DNA of 64,000 nt from contig JAFQXE010000025.1 of the NCBI GenBank assembly GCA_017407125.1, forward strand, positions 1-64,000, given 5' to 3'. This document shows, piece after piece, positions 33,390-42,484 of this stretch. Position numbers and translations under genes: made by a program. Within the stretch, counting starts at the first letter, position 1, and every line of letters begins with the position of its first letter. This DNA comes from Thermoguttaceae bacterium (GTDB lineage Bacteria > Planctomycetota > Planctomycetia > Pirellulales > Thermoguttaceae). Below the pieces are notes generated by a model. That model saw nothing but the letters and a program-made list of their open reading frames with translations, ran no database searches and was not told the origin of the DNA.

Positions 33390-33393
33390 ATGA
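33379..33393 (+). CDS. four-codon minigene (Met-Pro-Thr-Leu) overlapping the nqrA start
   Basis: ATG CCT ACC CTA TGA ends with a TGA that overlaps the nqrA ATG as ATGA. nqrA itself has no ribosome binding site, so re-initiation from this minigene could start it. The minigene also lacks a clear site, so this may be chance. Confidence 0.25.
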   Translation: MPTL

Positions 33394-34763
33394 ACTCATT
33401 TAAGATTTACAAAGGGCTTGACTTGCCGCTGGCAGGCAAGCCGCTTCAGAGTATTCAGGACTCGCCGCAGGTGAAAACCGTGGCGGTTGTCGGTCCTGAC
33501 TACGTTGGGATGAAGCCGACCATGGCCGTCCAGGAGGGCGACCGGGTGAAATTGGGTCAGGTTCTTTTTACCGATAAAAAGACGCCTGGAGTAAAATACA
33601 CGTCCCCAGCCGGGGGAACGGTCAAGGCGATTAACCGCGGCGACAAACGCGCTTTGCTGTCGGTGGTAATCGAGATTGACCCCAAAGAGGAGGAGAAAAT
33701 CCAGTTCCCGGTTACGCCCCTGGATAAGCTGACGGCAGACGACGTCGTTAAAACGCTGGTCGATTCCGGTCAGTGGACGGCTCTTCGGACTCGACCGTTC
33801 AGCAAAGTCCCGTCTCCGGAAACGCGCCCCAACGCGATTTTTGTAACAGCGATGGACTCCAACCCGCACGCCCCATGGGCTAGCGTCGCGCTCAAAGGGC
33901 GAGAAGACGATTTCCTGGCAGGGTTGAAAGTTCTGTCAATCCTCGCTGGCGACAAGCCGCTGTTTTTCTGTCAGTCGCCGGACTGCCGCGTTCTTCCTGA
34001 AGAAGCGGAAGGGCTTCCGAATCTGCAAGTTGCGGAATTCTCCGGAAAGCACCCTTGCGGACTGGTTGGAACGCACATTCATTTCCTCTGCCCGGCATCG
34101 CGAACGAACGTTGTCTGGCACGTCAATTATCAGGACGTCGCTGCGTTTGGATACCTGTTCAAAACGGGATACGTCTGCAAAGCCCGCGTTATTTCTCTCT
34201 CCGGTCCGATTGTGAAAAAGCCGCGGTTGATCAAAACCCGAATTGGCGCCAATCTGGACGAGCTGACCAACGGCGAATTCGAAGAAGATACGAAAGACAA
34301 CATTCCCGCCCGCGTTATTTCCGGGTCTGTTCTCAACGGCCGCAAGTCTGAACCGGGTCTGAACTATCTGGGACGTTACAGTCTTCAGGTTTCCGTTCTC
34401 CGCGAAGGCGTCAAGCGTCGGCTGTTCGGCTGGATTCTTCCGAAGTTCGTTGACTTCTCAACCAAATGGACGAACGCGTCGCTGTTCTTCCCGGGCTGGG
34501 AATACAACATGACGACGGACGTTTACGGCGGTCCGCGCGCGATTTTCTCTATCGGGTCGATGGATGACGTTATGCCTTTGGACATCCTGCCGGTGTTCCT
34601 CACTCGCGCTTTGGCGGTGGGAAATCTGGAACAGTCGGAACAGCTCGGAGCGCTGGAGCTGGACGAAGAAGACCTGGCTCTGTGTACCTACGTCGATCCG
34701 GGCAAAAACGAATTCGGTTCGATGCTCCGTTCCGTTTTAACACTCATCGACAAGGAGGGCTAA
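33390..34763 (+). CDS. nqrA: Na+-translocating NADH:quinone reductase subunit A
   Basis: A 457-aa protein close to the usual 445-450. The N-terminus KIYKGLDLPLAGKP is the family signature (KKGLDLPI.G), and a biotinyl/lipoyl-like SPAGGTVKAINRG segment follows near residue 70. NqrA is the peripheral cytoplasmic subunit of the six-subunit pump that couples NADH oxidation by quinone to Na+ export. First gene of nqrABCDE(F). The intergenic distance to nqrB is 3 bp. No Shine-Dalgarno site precedes the ATG. Confidence 0.95.
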   Translation: MNSFKIYKGLDLPLAGKPLQSIQDSPQVKTVAVVGPDYVGMKPTMAVQEGDRVKLGQVLFTDKKTPGVKYTSPAGGTVKAINRGDKRALLSVVIEIDPKEEEKIQFPVTPLDKLTADDVVKTLVDSGQWTALRTRPFSKVPSPETRPNAIFVTAMDSNPHAPWASVALKGREDDFLAGLKVLSILAGDKPLFFCQSPDCRVLPEEAEGLPNLQVAEFSGKHPCGLVGTHIHFLCPASRTNVVWHVNYQDVAAFGYLFKTGYVCKARVISLSGPIVKKPRLIKTRIGANLDELTNGEFEEDTKDNIPARVISGSVLNGRKSEPGLNYLGRYSLQVSVLREGVKRRLFGWILPKFVDFSTKWTNASLFFPGWEYNMTTDVYGGPRAIFSIGSMDDVMPLDILPVFLTRALAVGNLEQSEQLGALELDEEDLALCTYVDPGKNEFGSMLRSVLTLIDKEG

Positions 34764-34766
34764 ACC

Positions 34767-36122
34767 GTGTGGAATCCGATTAAATTCATTTTCAATAAGA
34801 CAAAACCCTGGTTTTCCAAAGGCGGAAAGCTGGAGGCTCTATATCCGTTATGGGAAGTCTTCGACACGTTCTTCTACACTCCGGAAGAAGTCGCAACGGG
34901 CAAATGCGCCGTTCGCGATTCGATTGACTTCAAACGCATGATGATTACCGTCTGCATCGCTTTGATTCCCTGCTGCTTTATGGCGTGTTACAATACGGGC
35001 TATCAGGCGTACAAGACGATGTCAACAACGAGCGTCGCTCAAAAGATTGTTGACGATAAAGGCGTAGAAAAGACCGTTGTCGCTCCGCTGAAATCGCTGC
35101 CGACAGATGGCTTGAAGAACTGGCGCGGCTGGTTGATGAGCTGCGTTAAAGTCGGGAACTTTGACCTCGGCGCCGTCCCGGAAAAGGGAACGGTTTCTTA
35201 CTTCAGCCACCCGATTCAGTTTATCGTCTTTGGCGCGATGTACTTCATTCCGATTTATATTGTAACGTTCGTAGTCGGAATTCTGTGGGAAGTCGTGTTT
35301 GCGATCTTCCGAAAAGAGATTGTCAACGAGGGCTTTTTCGTAACAGCCATGCTTTTCCCGCTGACGCTTCCCGCTACGATTCCGCTTTGGATTGTCGCCG
35401 TTTCGATTTCCTTCGGCGTCGTGATTGGAAAAGAAGTCTTTGGCGGAACGGGCAGAAACATCCTCAACCCGGCTCTGGTCGCTCGAGCGTTTATCTTCTT
35501 CGCCTTCGCCGGCACGATTACCGGAGACAGCATCTGGGTTCCGGTTGACGGCACGACGATGGCAACGCCTCTTGCCGCGGCAACTCAGCAGGGCATGGAC
35601 GGCATCTCCGCCGTCGCCGCCAGCCAAAACCTGACGGACATGCAATACTGGTTCGACTGCTTCGCCGGATTCATTCCCGGATCGATGGGCGAAACCAGTA
35701 CGCTGTGCTGCTTAATCGGCGCGGCGATGCTGATCTTCACCGGCATCGGCTCCTGGAGAGTCATGCTTTCCATGTGCGTTGGAACTGGCGCTCTTGCCGT
35801 GTTTACGTACTTTATGTACTCCATCGGCTACACAACCAATCCCGCCTGGGGCATTTACCCGCACTGGCATTTTGTGATGGGCGGCTTCGCTTTGGGCTGC
35901 GCCTTCATGGCGACTGACCCTGTTACAGGCGCGTTGACGCGAGGCGGTCAGTACGTTTACGGATTCCTTATCGGAGCGCTGGTTATTGTCGTTCGCGCAA
36001 TGAACCCCGCGTATCCGGAAGGCGTCATGCTTGCCATTCTGTTTGGAAACCTCTGCGCCCCGATGATTGACTACGTCTTCGTCCAGGCCAACATTAAACG
36101 GAGGGCTTTGCGAAATGTCTAA
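34767..36122 (+). CDS. nqrB: Na+-NQR subunit B
   Basis: A 451-aa integral membrane protein starting at GTG 34767 (VWNPIKFIF) with AAGGAGGG just upstream, inside the end of nqrA. It has about ten membrane helices and family motifs LNPALVARAFIFFAF and GSMGETSTLCCLIGAA. NqrB carries covalently bound FMN on a Thr and riboflavin. The expected flavinylation neighbourhood reads VDGTTMATPLAA here, with Met where many family members have Gly in an SGAT-type site; the Thr is retained. NqrB forms the Na+ channel and quinone site. It overlaps nqrC by 8 bp. Confidence 0.95.
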   Translation: MWNPIKFIFNKTKPWFSKGGKLEALYPLWEVFDTFFYTPEEVATGKCAVRDSIDFKRMMITVCIALIPCCFMACYNTGYQAYKTMSTTSVAQKIVDDKGVEKTVVAPLKSLPTDGLKNWRGWLMSCVKVGNFDLGAVPEKGTVSYFSHPIQFIVFGAMYFIPIYIVTFVVGILWEVVFAIFRKEIVNEGFFVTAMLFPLTLPATIPLWIVAVSISFGVVIGKEVFGGTGRNILNPALVARAFIFFAFAGTITGDSIWVPVDGTTMATPLAAATQQGMDGISAVAASQNLTDMQYWFDCFAGFIPGSMGETSTLCCLIGAAMLIFTGIGSWRVMLSMCVGTGALAVFTYFMYSIGYTTNPAWGIYPHWHFVMGGFALGCAFMATDPVTGALTRGGQYVYGFLIGALVIVVRAMNPAYPEGVMLAILFGNLCAPMIDYVFVQANIKRRALRNV

Positions 36123-36969
36123 TAACAGCTTATTTAAAACGTTTTTCGTCGCAATTGCGGTTTGCGCCGTCTGCGCGACGCTGGTCTCAACGGCAAACGT
36201 CGTTCTCAGACCCATAATTGAACAGAATAAACTCAACTTCAAACGCGGCAACATCGTTCTGGCGGCAGACCTGGTCAAACCAGGATACAAAGCCAGCGAC
36301 ATCGCCCCGGCGTTTGAAAAGATCGACCCGCAGGTTTACGATTTGCTTAAGGAAAAGTTTGTTACAAACGCAGACGAATTCAATCCGGCAACGTTTGACG
36401 AACGCGTCTTGATGAACAAAGACGGCTATACGCTCGTTCCGGAAGGAGAAGTCAAACCTGGCGTCCCGACCGTTCCGCGTTACGTTACAATTTATCTCGT
36501 CAGAAACGACAAAGGCGAATTGGAAAAAGTCATTCTGCCGTTCTTCGGCAAAGGGCTTTGGTCGACCATGTACGGGTTTATCGCCCTCAATAACGACTTT
36601 ACCACCGTTGGACGTCTGCTTTACTACGATCAGCTCGAAACCGCCGGTTTGGGCGGCGAAGTCGAAAACCCGATGTGGGCGGACAAATGGATCGGAAAGA
36701 AAGCCTACGACGAATCCGGCAAAGCGGAGCTGAAAGTCATTAAGGGAACCGTTGACCCTAGCGACAAAAACGCTGCGTATAAAGTCGACGGCATCTCCGG
36801 CGCGACTCTGACCTGCAAGGGCGTCAACAACCAGATCGGTTACTGGCTCAACGAATACCGCGGTCTTCTTGATCAGCTGAAAGCCGGTCAGATTCCCCCG
36901 GAAAGCAAAACCGTTTGCGCTCAAGCAACCCCCAAATCTGAAGACAATTCGAAAGGAGGCGCAAAATAA
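36115..36969 (+). CDS. nqrC: Na+-NQR subunit C (covalent FMN)
   Basis: The protein is 284 aa from ATG 36115, preceded by GGAGGG; an ATG 16 codons upstream lies within nqrB and is unlikely. An N-terminal membrane anchor (residues 6-28) precedes a periplasmic FMN-binding domain. The ApbE flavinylation motif SGAT is intact at 228-231 ([12 protein letters not shown]), giving covalent FMN at T231. Electrons pass from NqrD/E to this subunit and on to NqrB. No apbE gene is in the window. The stop codon TAA overlaps the nqrD ATG by one base. Confidence 0.95.
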   Translation: MSNNSLFKTFFVAIAVCAVCATLVSTANVVLRPIIEQNKLNFKRGNIVLAADLVKPGYKASDIAPAFEKIDPQVYDLLKEKFVTNADEFNPATFDERVLMNKDGYTLVPEGEVKPGVPTVPRYVTIYLVRNDKGELEKVILPFFGKGLWSTMYGFIALNNDFTTVGRLLYYDQLETAGLGGEVENPMWADKWIGKKAYDESGKAELKVIKGTVDPSDKNAAYKVDGISGATLTCKGVNNQIGYWLNEYRGLLDQLKAGQIPPESKTVCAQATPKSEDNSKGGAK

Positions 36970-37601
36970 TGGCGACTGCAAAAGAATATAAAGAAGCGTT
37001 TCTCAGTCCGCTGTTCGCAACCAACCCGATTGCTCTTAGCGTACTGGGCATCTGTTCCGCCCTGGCGGTTACAACCAAAATGGATACGGCGTTAACGATG
37101 ACAATCGCTGTTACATCCGTTTTGGTGTGTTCCAACTTCGCCGTCAGTTTGATTCGCAACCATATCCCGTCCAGCATCCGTATGATTGTACAGATGGTTA
37201 TCATCGCGGCTATGGTTATGATTGTCGACCTCGTGTTACAGGCGTTCGCGTTCAAACTGTCCAAGAGCCTGTCCGTATTCGTCAGCCTGATTATTACCAA
37301 CTGCATTATCATGGGCCGCGCTGAAGCGTTCGCCATGAAGAACCCGCCTCTGCTGAGCATTGTCGACGGCTTGGGCAACGGGTTCGGATACGGTCTGATT
37401 CTGATGATCGTTTCGTTCTTCCGGGAATTCTTCGGTTCCGGAACGATTTTCGGATTCGAAGTTCTCAAGACTGTCAACAACGGCGGCTGGTATATGCCCA
37501 ACGGCTTGATGATTCTGGCGCCCAGCGCGTTCTTTATCATCGGTCTGATTATCTGGCTGTTTAAAACCATCAACCCGAAACTGCAGGAGGGAGAGAAATA
37601 A
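36969..37601 (+). CDS. nqrD: Na+-NQR subunit D
   Basis: A 210-aa protein with six membrane helices in the Rnf/Nqr D-E fold. The two cysteines that ligate the intramembrane Fe-S cluster shared with NqrE are present at C29 ([10 protein letters not shown]) and C112 ([14 protein letters not shown]). The start overlaps the nqrC stop (TAATG), so it is translationally coupled. A 57-bp spacer separates it from nqrE. Confidence 0.95.
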   Translation: MATAKEYKEAFLSPLFATNPIALSVLGICSALAVTTKMDTALTMTIAVTSVLVCSNFAVSLIRNHIPSSIRMIVQMVIIAAMVMIVDLVLQAFAFKLSKSLSVFVSLIITNCIIMGRAEAFAMKNPPLLSIVDGLGNGFGYGLILMIVSFFREFFGSGTIFGFEVLKTVNNGGWYMPNGLMILAPSAFFIIGLIIWLFKTINPKLQEGEK

Positions 37602-37658
37602 ACTCTGTGTAACGGCTTCGGGATTCCGAACCCCGTTTGAGAGTTTACCTCAAAGATT

Positions 37659-38231
37659 ATGGAATTTTACATTACAGAATTCATTCGCAACGTCTTTGTC
37701 CAGAACCTGGCGCTGTCCCTGTTTTTGGGCATGTGTACGTTCCTGGCGGTTTCGCAAAACGTTAAAACCGCGTTGGGATTGGGCGTCGCTGTAACGTTCG
37801 TTCAGGCGATTACCGTTCCGGTCAACTACATGATTTACCACTATATTCTCGTCCCGTGCGGGGTGGAATATTTGACGTTGATTTCGTTTATTGGCGTTAT
37901 TGCCGCTCTTGTCCAGATTTTGGAAATGTTCCTCGACCGATACGTCCCCAGCCTGTACAACGCGCTGGGAATCTTCCTTCCGTTGATTACCGTCAACTGC
38001 GCCATTCTGGCGGGAAGTTTGTTCATGGTCGAACGCAGCATGGACTTCGGACAGTCAATCCGTTACGGATTTGAATCCGGTCTGGGCTGGGCGATTTCCA
38101 TCAGCCTGCTGGCAGCGATTCGCGAACGCATGCAGTACAGCGACGTCCCGAAAGGACTGCGCGGCATCGGCATAGTGTTCATCACCGCCGGCTTGATGGC
38201 AATGGGCTACATGGTATTTTCAGGCATTTGA
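37659..38231 (+). CDS. nqrE: Na+-NQR subunit E
   Basis: A 190-aa protein with six membrane helices, paralogous to NqrD in inverted topology. The cluster cysteines are C26 ([11 protein letters not shown]) and C114 ([10 protein letters not shown]). With NqrD it forms the half-channel that carries electrons from NqrF to NqrC. In most genomes nqrF follows within a few bases; here about 600 bp containing an unrelated AT-rich gene intervene. Confidence 0.95.
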   Translation: MEFYITEFIRNVFVQNLALSLFLGMCTFLAVSQNVKTALGLGVAVTFVQAITVPVNYMIYHYILVPCGVEYLTLISFIGVIAALVQILEMFLDRYVPSLYNALGIFLPLITVNCAILAGSLFMVERSMDFGQSIRYGFESGLGWAISISLLAAIRERMQYSDVPKGLRGIGIVFITAGLMAMGYMVFSGI

Positions 38232-38321
38232 TTGTTGTGTACTCAGGGGGTATTAAGCCCCGTTAGTTCACGGATTTGACGGATTTGACGGATATTCACC
38301 GATTAGTTTTCGATAGTTATT

Positions 38322-38705
38322 ATGCAATTATTACACAATGAGATTACCGATAAAATCATTTATTGTTTTTATCAGGTTTATAATAAATTGCAGTATGGCT
38401 ATCTGGAAAAGGTTTATAAAAATGCCTTGGTTATCGAACTGAAAAAACAGGGCTTTTTAGTGGAAACCGAAAAAAAGTTGTCTGTGTATTACGACAACGT
38501 TTTGGTTGGCGTTTATTATGCAGATATTATCGTGAATGATTTGGTAATTTTAGAACTAAAAACGGTTGATACTCTTCTTGAAGAGCATTTCAATCAATTA
38601 AGATCCTATCTCCATTCAACCAGAATGGAAGTTGGCTTACTTTTGAATTTTGGTCCTAAAGCCGAATTTAAACGTTGTTTGTTTACAAACGACAAAAAAT
38701 ATTAA
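38322..38705 (+). CDS. GxxExxY-family PD-(D/E)XK-like protein
   Basis: A 127-aa protein of the GxxExxY family (TIGR04256). The name motif is present as G26-Y-L-E29-K-V-Y32, and a nuclease-like core follows: D68 (YYADII), then E78-L-K80 (ILELKTV), which fits a PD-(D/E)XK metal site. The C-terminus RMEVGLLLNFGPKAEFKR is also typical. The family occurs in many copies in planctomycete, Bacteroidetes and related genomes and has no established function. The gene is flanked by inverted repeats and lies between nqrE and nqrF, so it is probably a mobile cassette. No good ribosome binding site is seen. Confidence 0.88.
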   Translation: MQLLHNEITDKIIYCFYQVYNKLQYGYLEKVYKNALVIELKKQGFLVETEKKLSVYYDNVLVGVYYADIIVNDLVILELKTVDTLLEEHFNQLRSYLHSTRMEVGLLLNFGPKAEFKRCLFTNDKKY

Positions 38706-38718
38706 TTATCCCTGTTGT

Positions 38719-38740
38719 CTTTTTAACCATCGTTAAAAAG
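38719..38740 (+). terminator. hairpin after the GxxExxY gene
   Basis: CTTTTTAAC-catc-GTTAAAAAG, a 9-bp perfect AT-rich stem 14 bp past the stop, within the cassette. The T-run lies in the stem, so it could end transcription in either direction, but nqrF must still be expressed. Confidence 0.4.
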
Positions 38741-38834
38741 ATAGACAATCGGTGTAAATCCGTTTAATCCGTTTAATCCGTGACCGGACTGACCTGCACA
38801 CAACATTGGTATTATAACTAACCTTCATAAAACT

Positions 38835-40067
38835 ATGTTACACGAAATTTTACTCGGAGTTGGGATGTTTACCGGCATCGTGCTGGCGCTGGTAACCGTT
38901 ATCCTTCTCGCCCGAAAACTTCTGGTTCCCAGCGGTTTGGTAACCCTGGAAATCAACGACGACCCGTCCAAGACGCTGGAAGTCCCCATGGGCGGGAAAC
39001 TGCTTCAGACTTTGGCGGATAAAAAGATCTTCGTCCCCAGCGCTTGCGGCGGCGGAGGTTCCTGCGGTCAGTGCAAAGTCCAGGTTCTCGAAGGCGGCGG
39101 AGAAATCCTGCCGACGGAACTGGGGCACATGTCGCGCCGCGAAGTTCGCGACCACTGGCGTCTGGCGTGCCAGACCCCGGTCAAGCAGAACATGAAACTG
39201 CAAATCAACCCGGAGATTTTCTCCGTTCAGAAATGGGAATGTACGGTTAAATCCAATCGCAACGTCGCGACGTTCATTAAAGAACTGGTTCTGGAACTCC
39301 CCAAGGGAGAACACGTCGACTACCGCGCCGGCGGATACATTCAGATCGAATGCGACCCGCATACCGTTGCGTACAAGGATTTCGACATTGACCCGGAATA
39401 CCACGGCGATTGGGACAAATACAATCTCTGGCAGTACGTGTCCACCTGTACGGAACACGTAACGCGCGCGTACTCGATGGCGTCGTACCCGGCGGAAAAG
39501 GGCATTGTCATGCTCAACGTCCGTATCGCGTCCCCGCCCCCGAGAATGCCCAACGTTCCCCCGGGACTTATGTCCAGCTACATTTTCAGCCTCAAGCCGG
39601 GCGACAAGGTTACCATTTCCGGCCCGTACGGCGAGTTCTTCGTCAACGAGAAGTCCGATGCTGAAATGATCTACGTCGGCGGCGGCGCAGGCATGGCTCC
39701 GCTTCGTTCGCAGATTTTCGACGAACTGCTCACAAAGAACTGCCAGCGCAAGATTTCCTACTGGTACGGCGCGCGTTCGCTCAGAGAAGTCTTCTATGCG
39801 GACGAATTCGACAAACTGGCGGAAAAATTCCCGAACTTTAGCTGGCACCTGGCTCTGTCCGACCCGCTGCCGGAAGACAACTGGAAAGGCCCGACCGGGT
39901 TCATTCACCAGTGCCTGTACGATCTGTATTTGAAAGATCACCCCGCCCCGGAAGATTGCGAATACTACATGTGCGGTCCGCCCATGATGACCGGAGCCGT
40001 CGTAAAGCTTCTGGACTCGCTGGGAGTTGAACGCGAGAACATCTACTTCGACGACTTCGGCGGCTAG
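38835..40067 (+). CDS. nqrF: Na+-NQR subunit F (NADH dehydrogenase, FAD, 2Fe-2S)
   Basis: A 410-aa protein. Membrane anchor at residues 5-30; ferredoxin domain with the 2Fe-2S ligands C71, C77, C80 ([11 protein letters not shown]) and C112 (RLAC). The FAD-binding RAYSMASYP motif lies near 217, and NADH-binding [11 protein letters not shown] near 279, ending in [10 protein letters not shown] and the family's FDDFGG terminus. It is the entry point for electrons from NADH. It is separated from nqrE by the GxxExxY cassette, so its transcription must read through that cassette or start from a promoter in the cassette's right end. A strong terminator follows. Confidence 0.95.
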   Translation: MLHEILLGVGMFTGIVLALVTVILLARKLLVPSGLVTLEINDDPSKTLEVPMGGKLLQTLADKKIFVPSACGGGGSCGQCKVQVLEGGGEILPTELGHMSRREVRDHWRLACQTPVKQNMKLQINPEIFSVQKWECTVKSNRNVATFIKELVLELPKGEHVDYRAGGYIQIECDPHTVAYKDFDIDPEYHGDWDKYNLWQYVSTCTEHVTRAYSMASYPAEKGIVMLNVRIASPPPRMPNVPPGLMSSYIFSLKPGDKVTISGPYGEFFVNEKSDAEMIYVGGGAGMAPLRSQIFDELLTKNCQRKISYWYGARSLREVFYADEFDKLAEKFPNFSWHLALSDPLPEDNWKGPTGFIHQCLYDLYLKDHPAPEDCEYYMCGPPMMTGAVVKLLDSLGVERENIYFDDFGG

Positions 40068-40110
40068 TAGAGAATTACAATAAGAATTCTTATTGAAGAG
40101 TAAAACAATT

Positions 40111-40150
40111 TGACGCCAGAGACGATTATCGCCTCTGGCGTCATGTTTTT
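40111..40150 (+). terminator. rho-independent terminator of the nqr operon
   Basis: TGACGCCAGAG (40111-40121) pairs with CCTCTGGCGTCA (40132-40143), followed by TGTTTTT. It lies 44 bp past the nqrF stop. Confidence 0.9.
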
Positions 40151-40458
40151 GGGTTTTGTTTCCAAAATCTATTATCTGTGGGTTAAAAATATTGAACCAC
40201 CTACGCGGTTCTAGCTGACCGCTTCGCGTCCGTTTTTAAAACTTCGCGAACTTTGCGAACTTTGCGTGAGGTTTCTTCGGCGGCTGAAACAGCCGCGATC
40301 CAGCGGGTCGGAGTGGTTGTTCTGCGAAAAAGATTTCTGGAGGCTTCCGCCGCAAGCGTAGGCGAGCCGGGGTGCGGAAAAAACGTATTAGTCCCAATTG
40401 TTTCTTTGTGCTCTTTGTGTTCTTTGTGGTAAAAACTTCTTTGGCGGGCTATCGCCCG

Positions 40459-40707
40459 CTTGAAAAAACTTTCGGTCGCCAGCAAGCTGGCTCCCTTTTA
40501 GGGAAGTTTTTTCAAGGGAATAATATCGAGATTATTATTCGAAATAAAATATGAGGGGAAAACCTTTTTTGAAAAAAAGGTTCTTCCCCTCAAACTCCCC
40601 TTTCCAAAAAACTTTAGTAAGGGGAAGATGAATGAACTACTAATAACCAATCGGCGAAAATCCGCCCCATCTGTAAAATCCGTGTGCGAGTTGACCTGCA
40701 CACAACC
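40459..40707. mobile_element. composite repeat element copy 2
   Basis: Order: CTTGAAAAAACTTT hairpin arm, CAGCAAGCTGG loop palindrome, AAGTTTTTTCAAG arm; then AGGGGAAAACC...GGTTCTTCCCCT hairpin; then CTTTAGTAAGGGG; then AATCGGCG...AATCCGTGTGCG...TGACCTGCACACA. The same order is seen at 49585-49811 and, inverted, at 749-1039. Confidence 0.8.
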
Positions 40708-40713
40708 ACAGCC

Positions 40714-42453
40714 TCAATAGCTCATGTACACTTCGTACTCGTATTTGAGCGTCCGGGTTTCTCCCGGGTTGAGCGTCAGTTCCCAACGGAGTTCGTTCTG
40801 ACGGTTGAGCGCGTTGAGGTACTGGTTAAGCTGGACGACTTTTGCGCCTTCGACGGGCTTTTCGATTTCCCCGGAGAATTGCCGTTTGACCAACGCTTTA
40901 ATCGGTTCCGCCCGGCGGTTGGCGATGGACAGTTCCACCGCAACGGTAATGCGTCGGCAGCGAACGCCCATGTACCGCATCTCGTCGCTGCGGTTGATTT
41001 CCTGCTCGTCCGCCTTAACGCTGACGCTGAGCGATTTCGTAATCGGGATGCTGGTCTTTTCGCCCGGCGACGTCCAGTAGCTGGTATTCTGTCCCAAGAA
41101 CTTGTGTTCTGTCATGACGGCGGCGGGACCGGTCGTCATGGGGAAGTCAAACGGGTTGACGAACTGAATTGTGTCCCACGGCGTATTGGGGTTTTCCCGG
41201 TCGAGCGGATGTCCGTTTTCGTTGCGCGTGTCGGCAACCGTCCATTCGACAATGCGTTCAAACTCCGTTTCCTTCTTCCCATTGGACAGGGTCAGAACGT
41301 CTGCTTTGTTCATTGATCGCTGACCGACGGGGTGATAGTAAATGTCGGGACCGTCTCCGGACGCGGCAACCGAGCCGGACGGGAAATCGTCGGAATCGCG
41401 GGGACTGGCGGAGTTCATAACCATCTGTGACATCATGCTGCCGCGGTCGTCGCCGTCCGGTCTGAGCATCTGGCTGAAAAACGCCGACAGGTTCGCCTTG
41501 TTGGAAATCGGGGAGATCACGTTTTCACAGCCGATTTTCGGGTATCCGCTAATAAGATAAAGCTGAGCGTCGCTGAAACTGCGCCACTGGTTGACGATTG
41601 TCGCAGTCTGCTCGATTGACATTTTACCGCGGTTGGACTTTTCGTCTGGAAGCAGAATCCGATAGGCGGGCGCCCAGGCAGCGCCTTTGGTCAGATACGT
41701 TATGCTGACCACCGCTGGCTTTTCGGTTTTGACCTTGAACAGCAGCGTCGGGCGCGATCTGACAACGGCGCCAATTTCGCCTTCAACGTCAACGCGGGCA
41801 ATGGACGACTGCTGAATAACCGACTGTCCGAAATCCGTATCGAGAATCAAAAACGGGCTGGAGGCGTTTGCCGTTTCAAAGGAATCCCTTCGGCTGGAAT
41901 AATACGCTTGAGAGTAGTAATTTCGGGGTTGAAAATCCGATACAGACTGCGGCGTGGATTCCTGAACTGGCTGACGAACGGCGGCGACTGTCCCGTGAAC
42001 CGGCGGCAGATTGGCGTTGTTGAAAAACACTCGCACTTTCTTTCCGACGAGGTCTTTTTGATAGTTCAGATCGCCTGACGCGCCTGCGAGTTCCTGATAC
42101 TGACGCTGGGTCAAAACCGCTTCAACGTTGGCTGTTGACTGAATGAAAAACGCGCCGTGAATCGCGTACGGAATAGCGTCAAGAGCGTACTGACCGCTTG
42201 CGGGCGCGGTAAACTCTTCTCGAACCAGCGCGACGCCGTTTTTAAACATGCTCACCGATTTAACCCGGCTTGTAACAGCTCTGGGAACAGGACTGACAGA
42301 AGGACTGACGACAGCCGATTCTACCGCCGCTGCGGGCGATTGCTGTGTAACGTTGGGACTTTGGGCGTAGATGGCAGGAACGGCAAGAAACGCTCCCAAT
42401 GCGATTCCAGCAGCGACGCCTTTCCAGCTCTTAAAATTCAATGACTTCAACAT
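40714..42453 (-). CDS. exported DUF4139-domain protein
   Basis: A 579-aa protein with a signal peptide (residues about 10-31, ending IYA-QSP); AGGAGA lies 8 nt upstream of the ATG. The N-terminal region (about 60-110) has SVSMFKNGVALVREEF, like DUF4140. Residues about 240-579 are DUF4139, with YLTKGAAWAPAYRI, a WRSFSDAQLYLISG segment and a C-terminal TLNPGETRTLKYEYEVYM. These domains occur in the mucoidy-inhibitor MuiA-like family and build beta-sandwiches. The protein is probably periplasmic or surface-attached; function unknown. It is monocistronic, between the composite repeat and heptamer arrays. Confidence 0.8.
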   Translation of the reverse strand: MLKSLNFKSWKGVAAGIALGAFLAVPAIYAQSPNVTQQSPAAAVESAVVSPSVSPVPRAVTSRVKSVSMFKNGVALVREEFTAPASGQYALDAIPYAIHGAFFIQSTANVEAVLTQRQYQELAGASGDLNYQKDLVGKKVRVFFNNANLPPVHGTVAAVRQPVQESTPQSVSDFQPRNYYSQAYYSSRRDSFETANASSPFLILDTDFGQSVIQQSSIARVDVEGEIGAVVRSRPTLLFKVKTEKPAVVSITYLTKGAAWAPAYRILLPDEKSNRGKMSIEQTATIVNQWRSFSDAQLYLISGYPKIGCENVISPISNKANLSAFFSQMLRPDGDDRGSMMSQMVMNSASPRDSDDFPSGSVAASGDGPDIYYHPVGQRSMNKADVLTLSNGKKETEFERIVEWTVADTRNENGHPLDRENPNTPWDTIQFVNPFDFPMTTGPAAVMTEHKFLGQNTSYWTSPGEKTSIPITKSLSVSVKADEQEINRSDEMRYMGVRCRRITVAVELSIANRRAEPIKALVKRQFSGEIEKPVEGAKVVQLNQYLNALNRQNELRWELTLNPGETRTLKYEYEVYMSY

Positions 42454-42484
42454 GGATATTTTCTCCTGACGTGTATAATTGATA

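Larger units (their letters stand above)
38232..38834. mobile_element. GxxExxY cassette with imperfect terminal inverted repeats inside the nqr operon
   Basis: The inverted repeats at 38266-38304 and 38747-38784 match at about 33 of 38 positions. They are built of 9-bp units (CGGATTTGA at left, AATCCGTTT at right). Outside them both ends have TTGTTGTGT-like or ACACAACA sequence (38232-38240; 38798-38806). The inside holds one gene and its terminator. The cassette is strongly AT-rich, unlike nqrE and nqrF. No target-site duplication is obvious. The right end is the same sequence that ends three composite elements elsewhere in the window. Confidence 0.65.
40068..40713. repeat. 646-bp spacer with composite element copy 2
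   Basis: After the nqr terminator there is a damaged three-hairpin element (40176-40229, one arm of the first stem deleted), the hairpins GCGGCTG-aaa-CAGCCGC (40280-40296) and GCGGGC-tatc-GCCCGC (40444-40459), and 9-bp TTTGTGTTC-type units (40411-40434). The composite element at 40459-40707 ends 7 bp from the stop codon of the next minus-strand gene. Confidence 0.75.

Noticed and set aside
38719..38740. A strong terminator that would silence nqrF
   Set aside because: The stem is AT-rich and weak, and nqrF looks intact; read-through or a promoter in the cassette end is more likely.
38850..39941. 363-codon frame antisense to nqrF
   Set aside because: Shadow of nqrF, which has intact 2Fe-2S, FAD and NADH motifs.
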